Below, piece by piece: positions 1 to 5,622 of a DNA stretch of 6,551 nucleotides. Made by a program: the position numbers and the translations under genes. The notes beneath the pieces were generated by a model that ran no database searches, had not been told where the DNA came from, and saw nothing but the letters and a program-made list of their open reading frames with translations. Where the stretch lies: positions 107,694 to 114,244 of the forward strand of contig CP059264.1 of assembly GCA_013693915.1 (NCBI GenBank). Reading direction: 5' to 3'. The stretch comes from Dechloromonas sp. Lineage in GTDB: Bacteria; Pseudomonadota; Gammaproteobacteria; Burkholderiales; Rhodocyclaceae. Position 1 is the first letter of the stretch, and every line of letters starts with the position of its first letter.

Positions 1-1188
1 TTCGACCCCGTAGAAGCGCGGCAGGAGGTTGGCGACGGTCGTCTTGCCGCTGCCCGAGGCGCCGACCAGCGCCACGCACTCGCCCGGCCGCACGCTCAGC
101 GACAGGTCGTTCAGCGCCGGACGCTCGGCGCCGGGATAGGCGAAGGTGACATGGTCGAATTCGATATGCCCTTGCGCGCGGCCGAGTTCGACGCTTCCCG
201 TGTCCTCCTCGGCGGCTTCGTCGATCAGCGCGAAGACGCTCTCGGCCGCAGCAAGTCCGCGCTGGATCGGTGCATTGACGTCGGTCAGCCGGCGCAACGC
301 CGGCAGCAGCATCAGCATGGCAGTGATGAAGGAGACGAAGCTGCCGACCGTCGTCTGGTCCTCCGCCGCCTGCCGGAGCGCCACACCGATGATGATGGCG
401 AGGGCGACCGCAGCGAAGAAATGGACGATCGGACTCTGGCCCGCGGAAGCGAGCGTCGCCCGCATCGCCAGACCCCGCTGTTCGCGCACGGCCTGGCGAA
501 AGCGCTCCCGCTCATAGGCCTGGCCGCCGAAGATCCGCACGACCTTGTAGCCCTCGATTGTTTCCTGGAGGACCTGGGTGATCTTGCCCATCGCCTGCTG
601 CAAGCCACGTGAAACCTTGCGCAGCCGGCGACTGAAGAAGCGCACGGCGACCGCGATCGGCGGCGCCATGACGAGGGTAATCAGCGTCAGTTGCCAGTTG
701 AGGTAGAACAGCCAGCCCATCAGGGCGATGATCGAAAGCGAGTCCCGGATCAGCGAGGTGATCGCCGTCGTCGCCGCGGCGGTCACGTTGGTGACGTCGT
801 ACATCACGCGCGACATCAGGTGGCCGGAGAGGTTGTCGCTGTAGTAGCGCATCGGCAGATGGACGATGCGGGCAAACATCGCCTGGCGCAGTTCGGTGAC
901 GACGTTGTTGGCGACCCAGCTCATGGCGTATTCGCCGAGAAAGCCGAAAATCGCGCGGACCAGGAAGATCGCCAAGATGATCAGCGGATAGATCAGCCAG
1001 GCCCAGCCGCCCTGCGACCTGGCGAAACCGTCGTCGAGCATGTACTTCATCATGGCCGGAAAGACCGGCTCGGCCAGCGACGACAGGCCCATGCACAGCA
1101 TCGCCGCGAGGAAGACCTTCCAGTACGGCCTGACATAGCTCAGGAGCCTGGAATACAGCGCACGACTGCTGGTCATGTCTCGGGCCAT
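1..1188 (-). CDS. msbA: Lipid A export ABC transporter MsbA, permease plus start of ATPase domain (partial, 3' end outside window)
   Basis: An inner-membrane homodimeric ABC exporter that flips lipid A-core from the cytoplasmic to the periplasmic leaflet, using ATP. The frame is open without interruption for 396 codons from ATG 1188 to the window edge. Residues 1-300 form the permease, with six hydrophobic segments at roughly 20-48, 62-86, 139-161, 162-184, 250-271 and 278-299. An ATPase domain follows: an aromatic A-loop residue Y351 in FAYPG, then Walker A GASGSGKT at 376-383. E. coli MsbA (582 residues, from memory) has Walker A at the same numbers, so about 185 residues with the Q-loop, ABC signature, Walker B and H-loop lie off the left edge. 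An AGGGA ribosome site (1198-1194) sits 5 nt before ATG 1188, which supports this start over the in-frame ATG at 1176. The gene has its own promoter and so is probably separate from the B12 operon upstream. Another lipid or drug ABC exporter is a less likely reading. Confidence 0.92.
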   Translation of the reverse strand, partial: MARDMTSSRALYSRLLSYVRPYWKVFLAAMLCMGLSSLAEPVFPAMMKYMLDDGFARSQGGWAWLIYPLIILAIFLVRAIFGFLGEYAMSWVANNVVTELRQAMFARIVHLPMRYYSDNLSGHLMSRVMYDVTNVTAAATTAITSLIRDSLSIIALMGWLFYLNWQLTLITLVMAPPIAVAVRFFSRRLRKVSRGLQQAMGKITQVLQETIEGYKVVRIFGGQAYERERFRQAVREQRGLAMRATLASAGQSPIVHFFAAVALAIIIGVALRQAAEDQTTVGSFVSFITAMLMLLPALRRLTDVNAPIQRGLAAAESVFALIDEAAEEDTGSVELGRAQGHIEFDHVTFAYPGAERPALNDLSLSVRPGECVALVGASGSGKTTVANLLPRFYGVE

Positions 1189-1219
1189 GCAGATCCCTGA
1201 AGGGCAAGATAAAGGGGGA

Positions 1220-1225
1220 ATTATA
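1220..1225 (-). promoter_or_regulatory. Probable msbA promoter, -10 box
   Basis: On the minus strand the bases spell a perfect TATAAT flanked by G and C runs. It would place a transcript start near 1213, giving a leader of about 25 nt that contains the AGGGA ribosome site of msbA. No convincing -35 hexamer is found 16-18 nt upstream, where the sequence is all G and C. A TTGCCC lies about 27 nt upstream, which is too far to pair with this box. The call therefore rests on the -10 box and its position only. Confidence 0.6.
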
Positions 1226-1302
1226 CCCGCCCGTCCGGGTTCCCGCCGCGCCGGGCAAGGGGCCGGCCTTCCCGCGCCGCGGCGGCCTGCGCAGGCCCGG
1301 GT

Positions 1303-1815
1303 TCAGGAGTCGATGGCGACGGTCGTCAGCGACCCGCAGGCGAGCGCCAGTTGCGGCCATTCGCCGGGCGGCAGGCCACGCCATTGTGCAACCAGCACGC
1401 GGATGACGCCAGCATGGGTGACGATCACTGACTCCGGGGCATCGAGCCCGGTGACGAAATCGAGCGCGCGGCGCTGCAGCGCCAGCGCCGACTCCCCGCC
1501 CGGAGGCGCATAGCCGCCCACATCCGCCGCCCAGGCATCGAGTTCGGCGCGCGGAATGGCATCCCACGGTCGGCCTTCCCACTCCCCGAAATTCATCTCG
1601 CTCAGCCGGTCGTCGATCGCCGGGTGTGGCAGCAGCAGCTCGGCCAGTTCCCGGCAACGCCGCGACGGGCTGGTCCACACCGGCAGCCCTTCCGGCAGTT
1701 GCGCCCGCAGGCGCGCGGCAACGGCGCCGGCATTCCTCGCCGGAACATCGAGTCGACCGTAGCAAACGCCGGCCGCAACGAAGGGTTCGGGATGGCGAAC
1801 GAGATGCAGGATCAT
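1303..1815 (-). CDS. cobC: Alpha-ribazole-5'-phosphate phosphatase CobC (histidine phosphatase superfamily)
   Basis: A 170-residue phosphoglycerate-mutase-like phosphatase. In this context it would remove the 5'-phosphate from alpha-ribazole phosphate or from adenosylcobalamin 5'-phosphate, the last step of nucleotide-loop assembly in the cytoplasm. The phosphohistidine motif is LVRHPEP, with R7 and H8; the usual RHG is RHP here. Further motifs are TSPSRR at 48-53, FGEWEG at 76-81 and the second catalytic histidine in THAGVIR (H134). The length is slightly below the roughly 200 residues of enterobacterial CobC, but all catalytic landmarks are present. It is the last gene of the riboswitch-led cobT-cobS operon, 83 nt after the methyltransferase gene. 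No strong Shine-Dalgarno site precedes ATG 1815, but the conserved N-terminal strand starts directly at this Met. The superfamily is certain. The specific role comes from the neighbours, since related phosphatases act on many substrates. Confidence 0.87.
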   Translation of the reverse strand: MILHLVRHPEPFVAAGVCYGRLDVPARNAGAVAARLRAQLPEGLPVWTSPSRRCRELAELLLPHPAIDDRLSEMNFGEWEGRPWDAIPRAELDAWAADVGGYAPPGGESALALQRRALDFVTGLDAPESVIVTHAGVIRVLVAQWRGLPPGEWPQLALACGSLTTVAIDS

Positions 1816-1898
1816 GGGTCGAGCCGGACCCCGGCGTGGCGGCGCCGGAACGGTGCGACGGATGGACGAAGGGGCGCATTCTCATCGTCTGCCGGTGT

Positions 1899-2504
1899 TC
1901 AGCCGCCGATCCTCCGCCAGACCAGGCAGCGGTTGTTGGACGGCATGGCACGGTCATCGACCAGTTCGAGCCCGGCCTCTCCGGCCAGCCGGTTCACCTT
2001 CTCGAAGTCGCGGATTCCCTGGTGCGGTGCATCTTCTTTCAGCCGGAGGTCGAAGGCGGCATTGCTCGCGCTGGTGAAGCTACCGCCGTAGTTGAAGGGG
2101 CCGTAAATGGCGACCTTGGCCCGCGCGGCAAGGACGTCCGCCAGCCCGGCGAAGAGGCATTCGACGACCGACCACGGCATGATGTGCAGGGTATTGGCGC
2201 TGAAGAGCGCATCGTAGCGCCCCGCCGGCCAGGCTCCGGTGACGTCGAGTTCGAGCGGTGGCGGGGTGTTGGGGAGGCCGGCTTCGTCCAGCCACGCCTT
2301 GATTCCCGGCAGGTTTTCGGCACGGTCGGAAGTCTGCCAGACGAGATGCGGCAGGTGGGCGGCGAAGAAGATCGCGTGCTGGCCGGTGCCGCTGCCGATT
2401 TCCAGCACCGCGCGGCGATCGCCGAAGTGATCGCGGAGGACGTCGAGAATCGGCTCGCGATTCCTCTCGCAGGCGGGGGCGCAGGGCTTGTCCATGAACG
2501 GCAT
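1899..2504 (-). CDS. DUF938/UPF0585 family SAM-dependent methyltransferase, substrate unknown
   Basis: A class I methyltransferase of about 200 residues resembling the DUF938/UPF0585 group, to which eukaryotic METTL26 also belongs (assigned from memory of the family). The N-terminal signature is CAPACERNREPILDVL. Motif I, VLEIGSGTGQHAIFFA, follows as the SAM-binding glycine loop. Then come a DVTG acidic segment, a motif-IV-like FSANTLHIMPW and a central YGPFNYGG patch typical of the family. No reaction is established for it. The gene lies 39 nt after cobS and 83 nt before cobC on the same strand, so it is probably co-transcribed with B12 genes. Three starts are possible: GTG 2510, ATG 2504 and ATG 2495. 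None has a good ribosome site. I chose ATG 2504, though the conserved part begins just after ATG 2495. A role in B12 metabolism is only an inference from position. Confidence 0.85.
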   Translation of the reverse strand: MPFMDKPCAPACERNREPILDVLRDHFGDRRAVLEIGSGTGQHAIFFAAHLPHLVWQTSDRAENLPGIKAWLDEAGLPNTPPPLELDVTGAWPAGRYDALFSANTLHIMPWSVVECLFAGLADVLAARAKVAIYGPFNYGGSFTSASNAAFDLRLKEDAPHQGIRDFEKVNRLAGEAGLELVDDRAMPSNNRCLVWRRIGG

Positions 2505-2543
2505 TATCACTGACTATCGTGCCAGAGTAGCGCCGGACCGCCT

Positions 2544-3311
2544 TCAGTGCGGCCAGGCGGCAAGCAGGCCGAGATAGAAGGCGATTTCGCTGAACTGCTG
2601 CGTCGCTCCCAGGCAGTCGCCGGTGTAGCCGGCAAGCCAGCGCTTGAACCTGGCCGCCAGCCAGAGGGTGGCGAGGGCGGCCAGCCCGCAGCCGGCAAGG
2701 GCCTTTTCGGTCGGCAACCCGGCCAGCGCGACCACGACGAAGACCAGCGCCACCAGCATCTCGCCGCCGGAAATCCGGGTCGCCAACGGCTTGGCCTTGG
2801 CCAGCAGGTCGTCACGCACATAGTCCATGGTCGCCAGCAACGCGGTCGAACAGAAGCGCGACACCGCGTGGCCGGCGAGCAATGCAAAGGGGACCAGCGC
2901 GCCATCCAGCGAATTCAGCAGCGTGAACTTGCCGAGCAGCGCCAGCACCGTCGCCACCACGCCGAAGCTGCCGACCCGCGAGTCCTTCATGATCTCCAGG
3001 ATGCGTGCCTTGTCCCAGCCGCCGCCGAGTCCATCGACGGCATCGGCGAGGCCGTCCTCGTGGAAGGCCCCGGTCGCGTAAATGGTCGCCGCCATCGCCA
3101 GCAGGACGGCCACCGATTGCGGCCACAACTGCGCGGCGCCGAGGAACGCCAGCGCACCGATGCTGCCGACCAGCAGGCCGACCGCCGGGAAGTAGCGTGC
3201 CGAGCGGTTTAGTGCCTCGGCCGAATGCCCGACCCAGCCCGGCACCGGCAGGCGCGTGAAGAAGCGGACGGCCCCGAAGAAGTATTCCAGCTCGCGGCGC
3301 AGCATCAGCAT
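2544..3311 (-). CDS. cobS: Adenosylcobinamide-GDP ribazoletransferase (cobalamin synthase) CobS
   Basis: A polytopic inner-membrane enzyme that joins adenosylcobinamide-GDP with alpha-ribazole or its 5'-phosphate, giving adenosylcobalamin (phosphate) and GMP. The 255-residue length matches the family (about 250). The hallmark acidic signature is [20 protein letters not shown] at 81-100, followed by [14 protein letters not shown] at 104-117. A second conserved patch is [12 protein letters not shown] at 228-239. Hydrophobic helices lie at about 42-78, 116-136, 139-160, 186-200 and 206-221. The start at ATG 3311 overlaps the end of cobT by 7 nt. An in-frame ATG at 3305 shares its A with the cobT stop (TGATG), so translation is probably coupled by either start. 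A GGAG lies 10 nt before ATG 3311. CobS and CobT act on consecutive steps, and their overlap favours matched synthesis. The assignment is not in doubt; only the exact start is. Confidence 0.97.
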   Translation of the reverse strand: MLMLRRELEYFFGAVRFFTRLPVPGWVGHSAEALNRSARYFPAVGLLVGSIGALAFLGAAQLWPQSVAVLLAMAATIYATGAFHEDGLADAVDGLGGGWDKARILEIMKDSRVGSFGVVATVLALLGKFTLLNSLDGALVPFALLAGHAVSRFCSTALLATMDYVRDDLLAKAKPLATRISGGEMLVALVFVVVALAGLPTEKALAGCGLAALATLWLAARFKRWLAGYTGDCLGATQQFSEIAFYLGLLAAWPH

Positions 3312-4354
3312 TTTTCGGAAACTCCGGCCGACTCGAAGCTGGCCATCTCATTGAGAAAGCCCGCCGCCGCCCGCACCAGCGGCCAGGCCAGTGCGGCGCC
3401 GGTGCCTTCGCCGAGGCGCAGTCCGAGATCGAGCAACGGTTCAACACCCAGCGCCTGCAACTGCGCCGCGTGGCCCGGCTCGGCCGAGCGGTGGCAAAAG
3501 ATGCAGTAGTCGAGCAGCGCCGGCGCCATCCGCGCCGCGATCAGGGCCGCCGAGCCGACGATGAAGCCGTCGATCAGCAGGGTCATCCTCGCTTCCGCCG
3601 CACCGAGCATGGCGCCGACCATCATGGCGATTTCGAAGCCGCCGAATTCGGCCAGCACGTTCAGCGGCGCGTCGTCGCCGCCGGCGCTGCGGTAGCGGGT
3701 CAATGCCTGTACCAGCAGTGCCTGCTTGCGCGCCAGACCGGAATCGTCGAGTCCGGCGCCGCGCCCGATGCAATCCACGAGCGGCGTGCCGGTCAGGCAA
3801 TGGGTCAGCAGCGCGGCCGACGCCGTGTTGCCGATGCCCATTTCGCCGAAGCCGACGAGATTGCAATTGTTGGCGGCAAGATTGCGGCTGATCTCCGCCC
3901 CGCGCTCGATGGCACGCGCGCATTGCTCCATCGTCATCGCCGGCTGCTCGATGTAGTTGGCGGTGCCGGGCGCCACCTTGGCGTGAATCAGCCGGTTGCG
4001 CTTGCCGAAATCATGCGCCACACCGGCATCGATGATCGTCAGAAAGATCCCGTTCTGGCGCGCGAACACGTTGATCGCGGCGCCGCCTTCGAGAAAGTTC
4101 TCGACCATCTGCCAGGTCACTTCCTGCGGATAGGCCGAAACGCCCGCGTTCGCGGCGCCATGATCACCGGCGAAGACCAGCAGGTGCGGCTGGTCGAACT
4201 CGGGATCGAGGCGCTGCTGGATCAGGCCGATCTTCCTGGCGATTTCTTCGAGTCGACCGAGCGCGCCGAGCGGCTTGGTCTTCCGGTCGATCTTGTGCTG
4301 CAGGGCAGCGGCCAGCCCCTGATCGGGGGCGGAGATGGTGAACTTGGAATGCAT
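3305..4354 (-). CDS. cobT: Nicotinate-nucleotide:dimethylbenzimidazole phosphoribosyltransferase CobT
   Basis: Transfers phosphoribose from nicotinate mononucleotide to 5,6-dimethylbenzimidazole, forming alpha-ribazole 5'-phosphate, the lower-ligand precursor of B12. The 349-residue length fits the family (about 350). Landmarks are TKPLG at 26-30, FAGDHG at 61-66, the phosphate-binding [11 protein letters not shown] at 170-180, GRGAGLDD at 197-204, and LRLGEGTGA at 312-320. In the last, E316 corresponds to the catalytic glutamate (E317 in Salmonella, from memory). The frame extends upstream to an ATG at 4399, which would add 15 residues. That ATG lies in the loop of the leader terminator, so I chose ATG 4354, which has a GGGA site 8 nt upstream and begins directly before conserved sequence. 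It is first in the operon, controlled by the cobalamin riboswitch, and its stop overlaps cobS. Confidence 0.97.
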   Translation of the reverse strand: MHSKFTISAPDQGLAAALQHKIDRKTKPLGALGRLEEIARKIGLIQQRLDPEFDQPHLLVFAGDHGAANAGVSAYPQEVTWQMVENFLEGGAAINVFARQNGIFLTIIDAGVAHDFGKRNRLIHAKVAPGTANYIEQPAMTMEQCARAIERGAEISRNLAANNCNLVGFGEMGIGNTASAALLTHCLTGTPLVDCIGRGAGLDDSGLARKQALLVQALTRYRSAGGDDAPLNVLAEFGGFEIAMMVGAMLGAAEARMTLLIDGFIVGSAALIAARMAPALLDYCIFCHRSAEPGHAAQLQALGVEPLLDLGLRLGEGTGAALAWPLVRAAAGFLNEMASFESAGVSEKC

Positions 4355-4369
4355 CCGATTCTTCCCGTC

Positions 4370-4423
4370 AAAAAACGCAAAAGGGCCTCGCGGCGGCATT
4401 CATCGAACGCGACCGCGAAGCCC
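4370..4423 (-). terminator. Rho-independent terminator (riboswitch expression platform) in the cobT leader
   Basis: On the minus strand, GGGCTTCGCG (4423-4414) pairs with CGCGAGGCCC (4392-4383). This is a 10-bp stem with one G-U pair, extendable by two more pairs, around a loop of about 20 nt. It is followed by TTTT, GCG and six T's (to 4370). It lies directly after the riboswitch aptamer and before the cobT ribosome site at 4366-4361. A competing hairpin, AGCCTGT with ACAGGGCT (4434-4419, one bulge), would use up the 5' side of the terminator stem and could act as antiterminator. The expected logic is that bound B12 favours termination. Folding is by eye. Confidence 0.8.
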
Positions 4424-4444
4424 TGTCCACAGGCTCCCTGAACC

Positions 4445-4609
4445 CGATTCGATACGTCTTCTGGCTTTCGGATCGTCCGGCCTGCCGCGCCTTCCCGGCC
4501 GGGTTTGTCCCGTTACCAGTGGCCTGTTGCGACAACCGTCCCCGATTACAGCGGCGGGCCCGCCCCGGAATGGAGAAAAACTCGCACCGGGTTCCGTTTC
4601 ATCGAATCG
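4445..4609 (-). promoter_or_regulatory. Cobalamin (B12) riboswitch aptamer upstream of cobT
   Basis: An RNA element in the leader of cobT-cobS-methyltransferase-cobC, expected to bind adenosylcobalamin or a related form. A perfect 9-bp P1 helix closes it: CGATTCGAT (4609-4601) with ATCGAATCG (4453-4445). Inside, in the consensus order, are GATGAAACGGAACCCGGTGC near the 5' end, GCTGTAA (4552-4546), the B12-box core GCCACTGG (4523-4516), GGGAAGGC (4496-4489) and AGCCAGAAGAC (4466-4456). Differences from the common consensus are a pyrimidine-rich insertion after GGTGCGAG, CCCGCCGCTGTAA in place of CCCCGCAACTGTA, and AAGACGTATC in place of GAGACCTGCC at the 3' end. The terminator follows at once, which makes this a transcriptional off-switch. 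Orientation is clearly minus, so it cannot act in cis on the divergent cobU. Confidence 0.93.
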
Positions 4610-4610
4610 C

Positions 4611-4625
4611 GCCGGATTATCCGGC
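4611..4625. repeat. Short perfect inverted repeat between cobT and cobU
   Basis: GCCGGA and TCCGGC flank a TTA centre, forming a perfect 6+6 inverted repeat over the predicted -10 box of the cobT leader, 36 bp before the cobU start. It could be an operator or simply a chance palindrome in GC-rich DNA. No T-run follows on either strand, so it is not a terminator. Confidence 0.45.
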
Positions 4626-4643
4626 TTGCCGGCGGGGGCGCAA
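4616..4643 (-). promoter_or_regulatory. Likely promoter for the riboswitch-cobT operon
   Basis: The minus strand shows GATAAT (4621-4616), five of six matches to the -10 consensus. A weak TTGCGC (4643-4638) lies 16 nt upstream as a possible -35. The predicted start, about 7 nt downstream at 4609, coincides with the first base of riboswitch helix P1. This fit is the main support. The -10 box lies within the inverted repeat GCCGGATTATCCGGC (4611-4625). Confidence 0.5.
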
Positions 4644-4661
4644 TCACCTACAGTGCCTGCC

Positions 4662-5210
4662 ATGAAAGAACTGATCCTGGGCGGCGCCCGTTCGGGCAAG
4701 AGCCTGCTGGCCGAAAAGCGGGCGGTGGAATCCGGCCTGCGCGTCGTCTACCTGGCCACCGCCGCAGCCAGCGACAGCGAAATGGCCCGCCGCATCGCCC
4801 ATCACCGCGAACGCCGCCCGAGCCATTGGGGCTGCGCCGAGGAAAAGCTGCAACTGGGTGCCAAACTGCGCGAACTGGCCGCACCGGACACCTGCGTGCT
4901 GGTCGACTGCCTGACGCTATGGCTGTCCAACCTGCTCTTTGCCGGCCAGGCGGCAACGCTTGCCGAGGCTGGAGCCGCCATCGACTGCCCGTTGCTACAG
5001 GGCGAGACGACCGCCCTGATCGAATTGCTTCCCACCCTCCCGGGCCACATCATTCTCGTGTCCAACGAAGTCGGCTGGGGCATCGTGCCGATGCATCCGG
5101 TCTCACGCCTGTTCACCGACGAGCAGGGGCGGCTCAATCAGCGTGTCGCCGCGGTATGCGATCGGGTAACACTGGTCGCGGCGGGGTTGCCGCTGAAGCT
5201 GAAAGGCTGA
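4662..5210 (+). CDS. cobU: Adenosylcobinamide kinase / adenosylcobinamide-phosphate guanylyltransferase CobU
   Basis: A bifunctional cytoplasmic enzyme that phosphorylates adenosylcobinamide and then transfers GMP to give adenosylcobinamide-GDP, the substrate of CobS. It has 182 residues, the usual size (Salmonella CobU is about 180). The P-loop GGARSGKS is at 7-14. RIAHHRERRPSHW at 44-56 contains the guanylylation histidine, probably H48 by alignment from memory. VLVDCLTLWLSNLL at 79-92 is the Walker-B-like strand. NEVGWGIVP at 135-143 and GRLNQRVA at 156-163 are further family signatures. The frame is open upstream for over 300 nt, but conserved sequence starts exactly at ATG 4662. A GTG at 4653 is the only near alternative, and neither has a clear ribosome site. 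It is transcribed divergently from cobT, ends in its own terminator and lies outside the riboswitch. Confidence 0.97.
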   Translation: MKELILGGARSGKSLLAEKRAVESGLRVVYLATAAASDSEMARRIAHHRERRPSHWGCAEEKLQLGAKLRELAAPDTCVLVDCLTLWLSNLLFAGQAATLAEAGAAIDCPLLQGETTALIELLPTLPGHIILVSNEVGWGIVPMHPVSRLFTDEQGRLNQRVAAVCDRVTLVAAGLPLKLKG

Positions 5211-5248
5211 AGCCCACAATTTCCGGTCAGCGAGTTTGGGCTGTTTTT
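5211..5248 (+). terminator. Rho-independent terminator after cobU
   Basis: It begins at the base after the cobU TGA stop. AGCCCA (5211-5216) pairs with TGGGCT (5237-5242), extendable by two A-T pairs if one C is bulged, around a loop of about 16-20 nt. A G and five T's (5244-5248) follow. The stem is moderate, but its position and T-run make it a good terminator for a single-gene cobU transcript. Confidence 0.75.
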
Positions 5249-5298
5249 GGGGGTCGACCGCGACTAACAACGGGGGCTTGGGCTGGGATGGTTAGGCG

Positions 5299-5622
5299 TC
5301 AAAAGGTCAGAGGTCGGAGAATCGACTTCACGAGCCACTGAAACCTCTGTAGGTGAAGCTCAATTTCATCGTGAGTTGAGAATACGTTCGATGTTGGTCG
5401 CACATGAGCGAGCTCGTTACGTAGCCGTGTGTAAAGTGTTTCCAGCTTCCCATTCTTCGGGGAAGGTGTTTGCTGCGTGTTGGGATCAAACTCCAAGATG
5501 AGGCGATCAACTTCCGACTGGCTATCGCCAGCCTCAGAAAGCAGTAGTGCATACAAGGCTACAAATCTGCCAATTGGCTCATCAATCCCACAAGCAAAGT
5601 TCAGTCGTTTCAGTCTTTCTAG
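5299..5622 (-). pseudogene. C-terminal remnant of a HEPN-like protein, truncated by an insertion sequence
   Basis: The frame runs from the IS end to TGA 5299, giving 107 residues of host-side sequence from LERLKRLNFACGIDEP to the C-terminus. It is helical in character. LYTRLRNELAHVRP contains RNELAH, the Rx4H motif of HEPN domains, many of which are ribonucleases or RNA-binding toxins and defence proteins. I recognise the motif and fold type but not a named family. The frame continues into the IS for 34 more codons to a TTG at 5724, and the host part has no ATG at all, so the original start was lost when the IS inserted. Base composition is visibly richer in A and T than in msbA or the cob genes, suggesting acquired DNA. 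A small fusion protein started inside the IS cannot be excluded. Confidence 0.6.

Noticed and set aside
1284..1297. GGCCTGCGCAGGCC palindrome as a terminator for cobC
   Set aside because: A perfect palindrome leaves little loop and no T-run follows on the minus strand. Such palindromes are common in GC-rich DNA.
512..1957. Long minus-strand open frame of 481 codons
   Set aside because: It lies across msbA, the msbA promoter region and cobC in a different frame. The peptide is arginine-, proline- and glycine-rich without motifs, as expected of a GC-rich shadow frame. The msbA and cobC frames carry clear catalytic motifs.
1626..2513. Plus-strand open frame of 295 codons opposite the methyltransferase and cobC
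   Set aside because: It is fully antisense to well-supported genes and has the biased composition of a shadow frame, with no recognisable domain.
3470..4441. Plus-strand open frame of 323 codons opposite cobT and its leader
   Set aside because: It is antisense to cobT over nearly its whole length and runs through the terminator region. No motif or ribosome site supports it.
4335..4661. Upstream extension of cobU, or another gene, in the open plus frame before ATG 4662
   Set aside because: The frame is open, but it crosses the antisense of the riboswitch and terminator. CobU homology starts exactly at ATG 4662.
4445..4661. A second cobalamin riboswitch on the plus strand serving cobU
   Set aside because: The plus strand only shows the reverse complement of the minus-strand aptamer. 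No GCCACTG or CTGTAA core is found in plus orientation.
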